Source: Romanomermis culicivorax (Eukaryota; Nematoda; Enoplea; Mermithida; Mermithidae). From it: DNA of 64,000 nt. The stretch is from NCBI GenBank assembly GCA_963922205.1, contig CAWUHX010000019.1, forward strand, positions 248,001 to 312,000, given 5' to 3'. Made by a program: the position numbers and the translations under genes. The notes beneath the pieces are model-generated. The model was not told where the DNA came from and did not search any database. It saw only the letters and a list, made by a program, of their open reading frames with translations. Positions 11,735-22,370 of the stretch are shown here, piece by piece (within the stretch, counting starts at the first letter, position 1; each line of letters begins with the position of its first letter).

Positions 11735-12630
11735 TCTTGAATGAAGGGTGCTCTTCGGGTGTCTTTCACTGCCACATTGGACATGCTGATGTCTGCCTGA
11801 CAAGTGGGACTTGTTTGGCTACCTACCTCATAATAGAATAGGCCCTTTCCCTCATTTGCAGCACCATTTCCAAGAGGTTAACTGGGCTGAGTAGGGTCCA
11901 GTGTTGTATCTTGTTTGTCCGGGGCGGCGATGATGCGGCGGGAGCAGGATTGGGATTCCGAGGTTGCGTCCTTAATGTACGTGCGTCCCACGCCCACGTT
12001 TACCCGATAACCTAATTACTGGTACTTAAACCCCGACAATGATTAACCCAACAATTAAAGAAAGCTTGGTTTCTTTAATTGTCTCCCTTATTTCTCAGCA
12101 CCAAGAGACGAAGGGACTTCCCTACCTATTTATTGTTATATGATACAAGTACGAAAACTTACGTGACAAAAACGGGACAGGCGCGGCGAAGGAAAAATAA
12201 TAGTAAATCGACTCCCACGCACGGGCGAGAAAAGACGAGAAGGCGTGGTGGGAGGCTGGTAATATAAACTAGTGGTGGTCGGCGGGGCACACAACTAGTA
12301 GAGAAATAAAAACACACACAAAGTATACGTTACGATAAGTGAAGAGAGAGACCAGCGCACGCGTACCGACGTGCGCTACAGTAAGATGGCCACTGGTGGT
12401 CCGCGTTGCTCTCTCCACTTGCCACCTGCGGGCCTGTGACGTATTTTGACAAAACGATAAAAATCGGCGGAAAACACACTACAACACCAGCAGCATTCCA
12501 GGCAGCCTTAGACAAATAATATACCCTGAAAAGATAGAAGCCTATATCTGCCTGGGGGGGCTACAAGAAATTCCATCTCACGGCTATACCCAGAGTGGAA
12601 TTGGCTCCTTGAGCTTAGTAGTAAAGAAAA
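11735..12630 (+). repeat. Unclassified interspersed repeat X, copy 1, split by a solo LTR
   Basis: The sequence at 11735-11901 and 12487-12630 matches the uninterrupted copy at 43585-43850, including the shared phrases GGCTACCTACCTCATAAT and GTCTGCCTGACA. The interruption is the solo LTR at 11902-12486. Both copies have TAG at the same place in the most open frame, so coding capacity is doubtful. Confidence 0.6.
11902..12486 (+). mobile_element. Solo LTR, family TGTTGTA, copy 1
   Basis: The block starts TGTTGTA and ends TACAACA. It is flanked by a 4-bp duplication CCAG (11898-11901 and 12487-12490) and cleanly interrupts repeat X. Copies at 39520-40069 (+) and 60271-60605 (-) share internal sequence and also have 4-bp duplications. 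TG...CA ends with short inverted termini and a 4-bp target duplication fit an LTR retrotransposon, probably Ty3-like. No internal gag/pol is present, so it is called a solo LTR. Confidence 0.72.
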
Positions 12631-12639
12631 ATATGGCTT

Positions 12640-13420
12640 CCATGTCGAATGTCATTTAATAATTGAAATTTTTATTCATGACAGTGCCTGTCATATTTAT
12701 TTAGACAAATTTTATTGGTGCCTGCGCAGAACCCTTCCCCAATGTAAGGGGTGTTGGAGTGGTGTGTATGACTCACCCTTATTGTGCATCCACAATTCCA
12801 AAAGTATAACCTGATCAAAAATGAAGAAACTGAAAATGTGTCCTCATGCATTCATGTGTTAATTGTACATGCACATGGTAACCCTCCAACAGACTTTGAT
12901 TGATCTCCAGCAGACTCTCCCTGATCATTTTTGACTACTTCAGCAATGATGGAGAAGATGGGGAAGGAAAATGAGCAAGACAGAATATGAAGTCATCAAA
13001 AAATGGGAATGATGCTGTAGTTCCACAATTTTTCTAAACAAGGCATACTTGAAGTCGAAAAAAGTGGAATAAAAACTTGAAAAAGTGCAGTCTAGGCGAA
13101 TAATTTCAAATATCTGATTAATATTGAAGAATATGCTGCTTGTATGCTAGGAGACCTATCCAAATCTTCTTTTCGTTATCGGGAACGAAATAAATTTTGT
13201 ATTCCACCCCCCTGTCTTGGCTGAGCCTCAGCAGAATTTCTATGCTGTGCATGTATGGTGTGAAATGCAACAATGCTGGTCAAAATAAGTATCAACACCT
13301 TGTGCATTCATGAAGGCAATGATGATTTTTGTGCAAAATAACTTCCAATATTGGTGAAACCCACATAAAAATCAAGGGCGACCTCTTCTAGCAAGAGGTT
13401 ACATCAGAAATTCACTGGAA
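12640..13420. other. No recognised feature
   Basis: AT-rich sequence with no ORF, splice pattern or repeat that I could match elsewhere in the window. Confidence 0.4.
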
Positions 13421-15045
13421 TTCAGAAGCTTAACTTTTCTTTGAAAGCATTCCAATTGGGAGAATTAACGATATCGGATGATAAAAAGTTCCAGACATTA
13501 ATATAATGGTTAAAAAAGTCAAACTGGCAAACAATGGTTTGAACTGACTTTATCGTCAATCTTAGATCATGATTATGATGTCTTGTTGTTATTTACACAA
13601 AAAAAGTCATTAGAATTTAAACATGTTTTTTTGTGGACTATATTGTACTTGGTACAGAGGGCAGATTCTCACCTACGAATATCAAGCTTATGTAGACCTA
13701 ACCTTTGAAGTCTATCTTCATAGGACAAGCCAAATTTATAATCAAAAATCTTTTAGGAAAATCTGTGTTATACATTCTCGATGTAACATATGTAGGCCAA
13801 AATCTGTGGACTCCATACTGAACTAGAGTATTCTAATATTGGACATACATAGACAATGAAAGCCTTTGTTAGAGTTTTTCTGTCACCTGAGATGAAACAC
13901 TTAAAAATTGATGTAGACCTAGTATAGGCTATTTCAAGGATATACCTATACTGTTCTTTAAACCTCATACTAGAAGATACAAGAATTCCGAAATTTTGTT
14001 AGGCTGCTGTGGGTTGAAGATGATGTAACTGACTATTAGGTTTAGACAAAGATAGTTGCAACAGTTCTGACCACAGGCTAACAAAATACAATAAACCAAA
14101 ACTCTCTCTGACATTTCACCAGATAGACGCCAGTACTTCATCAAACCTCAGGCAGAACACCTTAGCACGTGCCTAAGGAGATCCTACCCAAGTCTCTACT
14201 CCTAATCTTAAAAGAGCCTCCACTATGCTCACAAAACAAAACAATTACCAGTCCAATCTGTATTGGGAATGCAAAGGGTGACGCCAAAAAGATTAATAAA
14301 ATAATATAAAGTAATTGGCAGTTGGCGGCAATGCTCCATAAAAAACCACAATATTTTCAGAATGCATAAAAACACAAAAACTCGCTGGCTACACATTTTT
14401 ATGAAAATTTCATTGTTCTTTTCCGCCATTTTTCGCTGCGTCCAAGCGCCTGTGCACTGACGCTGGCAGCTGAGCAGGTGCACCTCTGACAACCCCGACA
14501 TCCTCAAACATAACTTGCGTTTGATGAAAAATTTTTATTACAAAGTGTATACTGACACAATGGGTTTTTCACACCCAAAAACAAAACATAACTTTTTATA
14601 CTAGATATAGCTAATTGCCAAGTGGTAGACCAATTTGAAAGAGTATCAAGGTCTTGTTGAAGAATCATAAACTTTGTAGATAACATTGAAAATTTTTAGA
14701 TCATCTGCAAAAAGAAAACTTTCACTTTTAATATTTTAAAATATGTCATTTATGTACAAAAGAAACAAAGTTGAACCTAGTACACTACCTTGGGGCACAC
14801 CACTAGACACTTTGAGCTGAGATAATAGGAAGTTTCCAATTTTGAGCCTTTGAAATCTATTCTTAAGAAAATTTGATATCCAGCTTAAGAAAGGAGTAGA
14901 GAGACCATATTTAGAAAGTTTGAGAAGGAGCTTAGAATAGGAAACTGAGTCAAAGGCCCGGGCAAAGTCTATGTAGACTATGTCTGAGGAGTGTCCTTTG
15001 TCCAACTCATTTACCCATGAGTTTTTACACTGGAGTAACTGTGTA
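13420..15045 (-). mobile_element. Non-LTR retrotransposon (CR1/Jockey-type) reverse transcriptase relic
   Basis: On the minus strand from 15045 down, a reverse transcriptase is readable: VYIDFARAFDSVSYSKLL, then the catalytic neighbourhood SGVPQGSVLGSTLF and YINDI, then DLDTLSNWSTTWQL near 14650. After an inserted LTR (13997-14500) the C-terminal part resumes with VCPILEYSSSVWSP near 13800 and YEDRLQRLGLHKLDIRR near 13700. A final WN...FKEKL-type end lies near 13430. Several stops and frame changes show that it is dead. The 5' endonuclease part is missing, as is common for truncated LINE copies. Confidence 0.85.
13997..14500 (+). mobile_element. Solo LTR, family TGTTAGG, copy 1
   Basis: About 504 bp, starting TGTTAGGCTGCTGTGGGTTG and ending CCCCGACA, homologous along its length to 38484-38998. 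It interrupts the reverse transcriptase of the LINE relic. I could not see a clear target duplication here, unlike the second copy, so the ends may have decayed. Confidence 0.65.
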
Positions 15046-15524
15046 AATGATTAAGAAAATATTCACCTTTGAGACATGCCAAAAAACTATAATCTGCATT
15101 GTTTGAAATATATATGGAATAACATGTTTACTTTTAAACCTCATGAAAAAAAACTACTCAAGGAGTGTTTTGTGCGAATAAACACTCATGAATGACTCAT
15201 GAACTCATGGACTCCTGACCTCCCAGTACAGTACAGAATAAAACTGTTGAACAGGTTGCTGCAAGCAGAACTAAATGGATAGAGAGATCGCCACTTGGAA
15301 TTTGTGCTCTTACATTTTGCCATGACTTGCTTCATAGTTATTGAGCCTCATTGTACACCGAATGAGTGAAATTGTATGCTTGATGAGAAACTGTTCTTGA
15401 CTAGTCACTTTGTCGTTATTTCTAAACAGATTGCGATTCATGTTCAATCATTTTCGAGATTCCATCCAGCAACTGTCTGAGGACCTGCCAGGAGTGAAGA
15501 CAGTTTGTGAGTTATAGTCACAGT

Positions 15525-15767
15525 CAGACATGCACAGCAAATATTTTCTTGGTGGGAGGGTTCCTGAACTTTTTCGTCCAGAAGGGTAGAGGATGGGTGA
15601 GCAGAAAAACAAAAAAAAAGTTCTGGGAGCATATTTTAAAACAAAATATGCACAATAATCATCAAAAAAGTTCTCTTGGAAAAAGTTTAGGGGGTGTTTT
15701 AAAAGTTTTTGGCCAGGGTCTCAGGTATGGGGGTTTACCCCCTACCACCTATGTGCATGTATGTCTG
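15525..15767 (+). mobile_element. MITE with CAGACATGCACA termini, copy 1
   Basis: About 243 bp with imperfect terminal inverted repeats (CAGACATGCACAG at the left; TGCATGTATGTCTG at the right). Its interior matches the reverse complement of 48649-48896, including a GTGAGCA plus A-rich stretch and a run near the right end resembling GGGGTTTACCCCCTA. No coding capacity. Confidence 0.6.
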
Positions 15768-15789
15768 GGACACGTTTTTCAATAATCCC

Positions 15790-16595
15790 CTAATTTTGTA
15801 AAAAATGAGTAAAACTTCTAGATCATTAGATCCTATGATGCTCAGGGGTTTAAAAAAAAATTTCACAAGAATGCAGTACAAATCGACTATCTGACAGGCT
15901 ATAGTCAACAGCTGACACAGCAGACAGTACTGATTCATTCAAAAACTTTCACATTTTTCAGTGAAATCTAATGCTTTGACTGGTTTTTTACAAAACTTTT
16001 GTACTATTTTAGTGAGTAAAACTATTAGATCATCAGTTCCTATGTTTGGACTTTTAGAATCTAATGGTTTAACTCGTTTTTTACAAAATTTTTGTACTTT
16101 TGTTTTTGTTTTTATGAGTTTTTGTGAGTAAAACCAAGATCATTAGATTCTATGTCCCTCTAGCATTTTTAAAAAATTTGGAGACTGATGCAGAACAAAC
16201 AACAAACTATAAAACTATCAAAATGAATTATTGTAGACTATTTGGTCAACAGCTGATGTGACAGACAGTTTTGATTTTTTCAGAAAATTTTACATTTCTG
16301 TCAGTAAACACCTTAACTCATGAGAGGGACACTCTGGTACCTAATTGTTCAACCCATTTTTATACAATTTTGGCCCAAATCAAGTTTTTTCAAGAATGAT
16401 CCAGGACGAATGGACTATTCAACAAGGAATAAAACTATCAAAATGAATTATTGTAGACTAGAGGGTCAACAGTGGACATTAGCTGAGGGTATCAAATCAT
16501 CAGACATTAGCGATTTCTTGAAAAATATTGTTGGCTGTCTATAAGGTTAACAGCTGATGTACCGGACAGTGTCATAGCTCATTTTTTCTGTCTGC
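15790..16595 (+). repeat. Irregular tandem repeat with GTCAACAGCTGATG units
   Basis: Two phrases recur several times at irregular spacing of roughly 130-350 bp. One resembles GTGAGTAAAACTATTAGATCA (15808, 16012, 16125). The other contains GGTCAACAGCTGATGTGACAG (15901, 16250, 16462, 16545). I see no coding potential. Confidence 0.55.
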
Positions 16596-16756
16596 TTTTT
16601 GGCCTGTAGAACTGCATAAAAATAGTGAAACGCTGCATTATAACACAGAATATAACACATGATACAACACAACAATACAACATGTAACAGAATGATATAA
16701 ATAACTGAAGATTTGGCAGTAATCCTACTACCTTCCTCAGGTTTTCTACAATTTTT

Positions 16757-16846
16757 TTTACTAAATTTCGAGGGAAGTAGGATTTAAACTGGGAGCTTTG
16801 AGTTTGTGAGTCAAGAGTCCTATCCACCATGCCATCTGGGCCATAT
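16757..16846 (-). mobile_element. tRNA-derived SINE head
   Basis: On the minus strand the segment starts GGCCCAGATGGCATGGTGG, which contains a box A-like TGGCATGGTGG. A box B-like AGTTTAAATCC follows after about 35 nt. This spacing fits an internal RNA polymerase III promoter of a tRNA-derived SINE. The box B is degenerate and no cloverleaf was verified, so it is not called a tRNA gene. Confidence 0.45.
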
Positions 16847-17689
16847 TTGATATAGCTAGATTTTTTATATATGCTGGTGGATAGGGGGGTTGTTTCCCTA
16901 GCCTATAGGACGTGTGATGAATTTTCTGTTCCATATATGACCAATTTGATGCCTACATTCCTAGAGCTTGTCGCTTCTATTTCCATTGTCTCTCTGGTTG
17001 TTCTTTTGAAGTTGTTGCTTTCCTGAGCCAATATCTTGGTGTTCTCAAAGGCTGGAACACATCCAAACTCGAGACAATGGTCAGCTGTCCCACTTCTTTC
17101 TTCCTTGTGATTCTTCAGGGCATTTTTATGTTTGGATGTTCTTGTTTTCCATGTTCATCCTGTTTCTCCAAAGTAGACTTTCTGGCATGGTTCCATTGGT
17201 ATGCTGTACACTTGCTTTTCTTCTTTGTCCCTGGTAGGGGCCACTGTTATGGTGCATGTTTGGATTGTGTCTCTGCTGGTAGCCTCCAATCTAATTTTAT
17301 TTTTCTTCCATATCCTTTTTTACCTTCTGAGTAAGGTGTCCACTGTGAGGGACCTTAATTGTGCATTTATGTTCAGTTTCTCCTTCTCAGCTCTGGTTGG
17401 TTTCTGAGCCTTCTTGATTATGGTTTGAGGGTATCCTTTCTTCCTGAAGGCGATTGCTGTATTCCTTGTTTCCTGTGCATTTATCCTCTTCTTTTAGGCA
17501 GATGTTGTTTGCCCTAATGATCATGCCTTCAACAACTCCAAGCTTCATATTTGTTGGAAGATTTGAATTGAAGCTTAGATACTGGTCAATGTGTTTGGGT
17601 TGTCTATACACAGTAGTTTTTAGCCTATTTTTGCTTCTGGACACCACCATTCTATCCATCAGCATATATAGAAAATCTAGCCATATGAA

Positions 17690-17735
17690 AAATGGCCCAG
17701 ATGGCCTAGTGGTAGCATTCTTGACTAACCCCATT
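17690..17735 (+). mobile_element. tRNA-like SINE 5' fragment
   Basis: GGCCCAGATGGCCTAGTGG matches the start of the minus-strand SINE at 16757-16846 and keeps box A (TGGCCTAGTGG). It runs straight into the ~122 bp tandem repeat, so only the head is present. Confidence 0.4.
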
Positions 17736-18590
17736 TCAAAAACGGAAAAAATCGGTTTTGGTACTGAATTTCTGGCTTTACGGTTCCGGTCCGGGAAATT
17801 CCGACTTATCCGATCCCAGTATCGAAATTAATTTTCGGTTCATGTTCTACCTTTTCTCAAAATCAAAAAAAAAATTGGTTTCGTTTCTGAATTTCCGGTT
17901 GATCGGTTCCGATCCAGAAATTCTGACTTATTCGGTCTCAGTATCGGAATTAATATCCGGTTCTAGTTTCACTTTTTTTCATAATCGGAGAAAATCAGTT
18001 TCGGTACCAAATTCCCGACTATTCGGTTCCTGTCCCTAAATTCCTATTTATCCAGTTCCGGTTTCGAAATTAATTTACAGTTCCAGGTTCACATATTTTT
18101 TAAAGTTGGAAAAAATGGTTTTCGGTACCGAATTTCTGGTTATTGGCGTCCAATCCAGAAATTCCGACTTATTCGGTCCCAGTATCCGAGTAAATTTCCC
18201 TTTCTGGTTTCATATAGTTTTCAAAATCGAAAAAATCGGTTTCGGTACCAAATTTGCGGTTTTACAGTTCCCGCCTCAAAGTTCCGACTTATTCTGTTGC
18301 GGAGTCCAAATTAATTTCCTGTTCCAGTTTCACTTATTTCTTCAAAATCTGGAAATATCGGTTCTGATATCAAATTTCCAGTTATTCGGTTCCTGTCCGA
18401 TAAATTCTGCTTTATTCGGTTTCGGTATCAGAATTAATTTCCCGTTCCCCTTTCACATATTCTTCAAAAACGGAAAAAATTGGTTTCGGTACCGAATTTA
18501 CGGCTTTTCGGTACCATTAGGGGAAAAAGTAGTACCAGTACCGAACTTTTCCATCGATCGGGTTTGGGTTCCAGGATTTTTTTGGCATTT
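17736..18590 (+). repeat. ~122 bp tandem repeat, seven units
   Basis: Units start near 17736, 17860, 17982, 18102, 18222, 18344 and 18467. Each has an AAAATCGG-type start, GGTTTCGGTACC, ATTCCGACTTATTCGGT, and GAATTAATTTCC. Unit length is 119-126 bp. The open frames across it reflect low stop density in the repeat, not a gene. Confidence 0.8.
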
Positions 18591-18739
18591 TGGAAAATGA
18601 ACTTTCCATAGTTAAATTCGAAACTAAAAACCCGAAATAAGGTCGGGTAGGTTTTTCCGTTTCAAAAATATTGGTTCCAAGTCGGTTTCGGTTCCCAAAT
18701 TTCCAGTTTTTCGGGTGCGTTAGGGAAAAAATCATAAAT

Positions 18740-19165
18740 GGCACTGAAGTTCTCGATTAATTTTTCTCTCGATTAATTAAAAATTAAACAGAAAATGAAC
18801 AAAAAATAAAAGACAAATATAAAAAAAACAAAACATGAACAAAAAAGAACAAAAAATAAACAGAATATAAACAAAAAAAAACAAAAAAAAAACAAAAATC
18901 AAAAACTAAAACAGAATAAATAAAGAAATTGAGAAAATAAAGAGAAAAAGGGGAAGAAGAAAAAAGAAGAAAAAAAATGATTGAAAATCGAAACGAAAAT
19001 GAAAGGAGAATGTAAAAAAGCGAAAGAAAATTAGAGAAGAAAAAGAAAAAGATGAGAAAAAGAAGAGAAAGAAAAAGAAGAAAAAAAAGAAGAAGAAAAA
19101 GAAGAAGAAAAAGGAAAACTAAAACAAAAAAAGCAAAAACAAAAACAAAAAGAAACAGAAAGGTA
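18740..19165 (+). repeat. A-rich low-complexity block
   Basis: Almost entirely A with scattered C and G (AAACAAAAAATAAAC and GAAAAAGAAG words). It follows the 122 bp tandem array and abuts the R3 repeat. Confidence 0.8.
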
Positions 19166-19610
19166 AATAGCTAATTTGAATAAGGCTAACTAACGTAATA
19201 TACAATGGTAATGTACTGGATAGCAGAACAAATAAATGAATGAGTATAAAAAACAACATAGCTTATATACTACCTTGGAAAATTAGGGAATGTTCTAGAA
19301 CATTCTAGAATCTGAAATAATATTATAGAATATTGTGGAAGGTTCCAGGCAGTACATGAAATGTACCTGCACATCATTGTATGCAATCATACTGTAAGGT
19401 ATGCATCAGTTGTACTTGCACATCATTTCACATTATCATACTGTATGCTATGTGTCCCTTGTACTTGCACCGCACATCATATTACGTGATCATACTGTCA
19501 GGTGTACTTGTACTTGCACATCATATTACATGATCATACTGTAGTTATGCATCACTTGTACTTACACATCATATTCTGTGATCATACTGTAAAATATATG
19601 TCAAAACTAG
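19165..19610 (+). repeat. Interspersed repeat R3, copy 1
   Basis: Starts around AATAGCTAATTTGAATAAGG, contains GTTCTAGAACATTC, and continues into about five ~49 bp tandem units of the form GTACTTGCACATCAT ... GATCATACTGTAAGGTATG. Related copies are at 47800-48150 (+) and, split, at 26230-26400 and 27225-27350 (-). Confidence 0.7.
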
Positions 19611-20159
19611 TCGAAGGTCTCGATAAGCAAAAAGGACAGCATGTATTGTCTGAACCAAGCCTGTATTCAGGGTGATTGGGAGGGGACATGCCCCTCCGAA
19701 ATGTTTCAGATGTTGAAAAAGGGCATTGGTACCATTGGTTTTTTGTTTCCTTCAGGAAAAAGTCAAGTCAGAAATTCCAATTTTGCAGTAAATTAAGTAG
19801 AAAAAATCTGTGCCCCGTCGAAAAAAAATCCTGGCTACAGGCCTGGTGTTAACATATCAAAGAACTATTTTTAGACTGTAGAATCTTGTTCAAGTTCTAT
19901 TCATTAAAATATAGTCAGTATGAACAGTCGAAGCTGAGTAAATATATAATATATATCGACAAGCGTCTATATCATTTATCATTTAGTTCTGTTAGCTTAT
20001 TTTGTATTATCGCTCACAAAATATGCATATCTTATTTGACATTATTATTATCATATCTATGAATAAGCTAATTCATGGCCGACATATTAAAGAAGAAGCA
20101 GGTAAAGGAGTATTTAATTAATTCTAGTATTCGATCAATAAGCGCTAATATGACAGAGT

Positions 20160-22180
20160 TATTTCTATACAGTATTTAACATAGGTTATATTGTAATTTG
20201 TTATATAACATAGTCCAATGTAGTAGCATAGGTAATGCTATAATATAGGACATGTCATAAAATTTAATATGTTGTTACATTGTATATGTGTTATAACACT
20301 TGGGAATTGTCACAGATGTTACAATACACCATATGTTATAACATATTACATGTTTTAACATGCAATATGCTATAACACAATGTTAACTCATATGTTATAT
20401 AACATAATAACATAGCACATGTTATAATATATGACATGTCATAAAATGGGACATTTACATATATATAAAAAATGTAAGCATTGTCCAAATAAACTGAACT
20501 TGCTTCAACTTATAAATACAAATTTTTTTTTAAGATGATGAAGTTGAAAGAATATTGAAAGAATACAAAGCGTCAGGAATACCAATAGTTTATCGAAATT
20601 TTTCACACTCAAATAACGCTAACGACAAATCCATCCAGGAGAGGGAAAAGATTATTGGTAATCAGAATGGGTGAAACCAAAAAAAACCTTATAGAATAAC
20701 ACAGAACATATTGATTATGGAAATATTGTAAGATTCAAGATTTTTATTAGATTTTTAGCAAAATTAGGAAACTTAGTTGTTCCGGGATGCTAACATTGTA
20801 TTGATGGGAGGCCAAAATTTGAAAAATTAAATCTACAGAGAATTCTAATGTTGACTCATTTTCTATACAATAATCAATGAATTTGTTTTTTATAGCTGCT
20901 GCACCGCACATGGCCATGACTAATCATCATTTTGGAACGTCGGTTCTTAAAAGTAAAAAAAATATCATGAAAAATATAACATGAGATATGTTATACCATG
21001 AGATATGTTTCAACATTACATATGCTATAATATGTGATATGTTATAACACAGGATATGTTTCAACAGGACATATGCCATAATATTGTATTTGTTATAACA
21101 TAGAATATGTTGTAACAAAACTGCATGTTATTTGTTGAGTAACATAGCCCATGTAAGAGCATAGGATATGTTATACTATAGGACATGTCATAACGTAGGA
21201 TATGTTTTAACATAAGATAGGTTATAACACTGCTTATCATGCTTTGACAACGTCACAGCAATGTCATTAGAAATATGACATGAGATATGTTAGGATATGT
21301 TATAACATGGGTTATGTTTCAACATGGCATATGCTGTAATATGAGATATGCTATAACACAGGATATGTTTCAACATGGAATGTGCCATAACATGTGGTAT
21401 GTTATAACATACTATACATTATAACCTAGTCCTATGTTATATAATAAATAACATACCCTATGTAATAGCGTAATTTGGGATATGTCATAGCTCAAAACAT
21501 GTCAAAGCATGGGATATGATTTATTGGACCAAGAAATCGATGTTTTTCTTTTTTCAATCTTTTTTGATATTTCTTTTTTCTTCTCATTTTATTTTATGTT
21601 CTTTTTATTCTATTTTCTATTTACTTGATAATTTTTTTACAGGAACTGAAGAAACATTCAAACATTTGCTAAATCAATTTGATAAGGAAGCAAATGAGAA
21701 ACCTGCTGAAAAATCTATAATTATTGCCCCAGTAGCTTTGAGACAAGCCGAGCACGATCATGAACCCGAGTTCAAACAAATGCTGAGCCAACTGTCAGCC
21801 AATGTTACACAGATTTTTCACAAGGATTCGATGGCCAATAGGGGTAACAAGAGTCGTATTAACAATTTCACTGACACCCAATTAACAATTGGTAAGTGAT
21901 TCAGATGTCCTATAGCTTTGGTCCTGTGTTATAACACAGAATTTTTTTTCATTTTCCAACATGTTATAACATACTGACATGTTACGACATACAAACATGT
22001 TATAACATATAAATATGTTATAACATATTGATACGTTATAACATATACTGTGTATAGACATTGGACTTGAGATAACACAGGGTATTGTATAACACAATGT
22101 ATGTTATAACAATAGGTATGGTATAACACAGGGAATGCTTTAACATAAGAGGATGGTATAACTTAGGGTACATATATAAC
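20160..22180. repeat. ATGTTATAACAT palindrome array, three clusters
   Basis: The self-complementary 12-mer ATGTTATAACAT and near variants (GTTATAACA core) recur dozens of times in clusters at about 20190-20450, 20970-21500 and 21910-22180. Spacing is often about 20-25 bp. The second and third clusters fill the two introns of the gene at 20535-22312, and the exons interrupt the array. Confidence 0.8.
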
Positions 22181-22312
22181 ATCAGGAGTTTACATGTTTT
22201 TTATGCATAATTTTTTACAGGGTCACGAATACGCGACCATTTAACATTCACTATACTGAGATCACAGAATCAAGGAAGAATGACAAGTGTATCATCATCG
22301 AATAAAGAATGA
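20535..22312 (+). CDS. Unrecognised three-exon gene, 5' end uncertain
   Basis: Three exons join in phase 1: 20535-20657, 21643-21891 and 22221-22312. Each has a T-rich acceptor and GTAATC or GTAAGT donors. They give about 154 residues with no stops, ending SVSSSNKE then TGA. The protein is hydrophilic and mixed-charge, with EETFKHLLNQFDKEANEKP, APVALRQAEHDHEPEFKQML and a basic C-terminus. No signal peptide, membrane segment or domain that I recognise. A plausible start (MADILKKKQ) lies at 20075 before a CAG/GTAAAG donor, but that junction is phase 0 and does not match the phase 1 acceptor, so the 5' end is open. An AATAAA lies near 22361. Phase agreement over long open exons makes a real gene likely; function unknown. 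Confidence 0.6.
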
Positions 22313-22360
22313 TATTTTTAATGTTTGGTATTTTTGATATGTGATAATTTTGATATTTCA

Positions 22361-22366
22361 ATAAAG
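22361..22366 (+). promoter_or_regulatory. Candidate polyadenylation signal
   Basis: AATAAA about 50 nt after the TGA of the preceding gene and immediately before the (AAAAG)n tract. Assigned by motif and position only. Confidence 0.4.
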
Positions 22367-22370
22367 ATAA

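Larger units (their letters stand above)
16700..17735 (-). mobile_element. Penelope-like element fragment with GIY-YIG endonuclease
   Basis: On the minus strand, LKTTVYRQPKHIDQYLSFNS and KLGVVEGMIIRANNIC (17387-17680) match the region just after the reverse transcriptase of Penelope-like elements. Downstream (about 17230-16920) come VYSIP, YFGETG and SKHKNALKN, then DHCLEF, the order of the element's GIY-YIG endonuclease. An in-frame stop follows YFGETG. A degenerate CTGAGGA plus stem (16733-16752 region) resembles the hammerhead-like start seen in the 55-56 kb element. A tRNA-like SINE lies between the endonuclease end and that motif. The element is inactive. Confidence 0.75.

Noticed and set aside
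16757-16846. A tRNA gene
   Set aside because: Box A is reasonable but box B is degenerate, no cloverleaf was evident, and the sequence recurs as a truncated copy at 17690, so a SINE is more likely.
17454-18600. Plus-strand ORFs of 93-164 codons across 17454-18600
   Set aside because: Those in 17736-18600 read through a ~122 bp tandem repeat. The one at 17454 is antisense to the Penelope-like coding strand.
20075-20101. MADILKKKQ as the first exon of the gene at 20535
   Set aside because: The start and donor look good, but the junction is phase 0 and the next exon needs phase 1. Kept only as a possibility.
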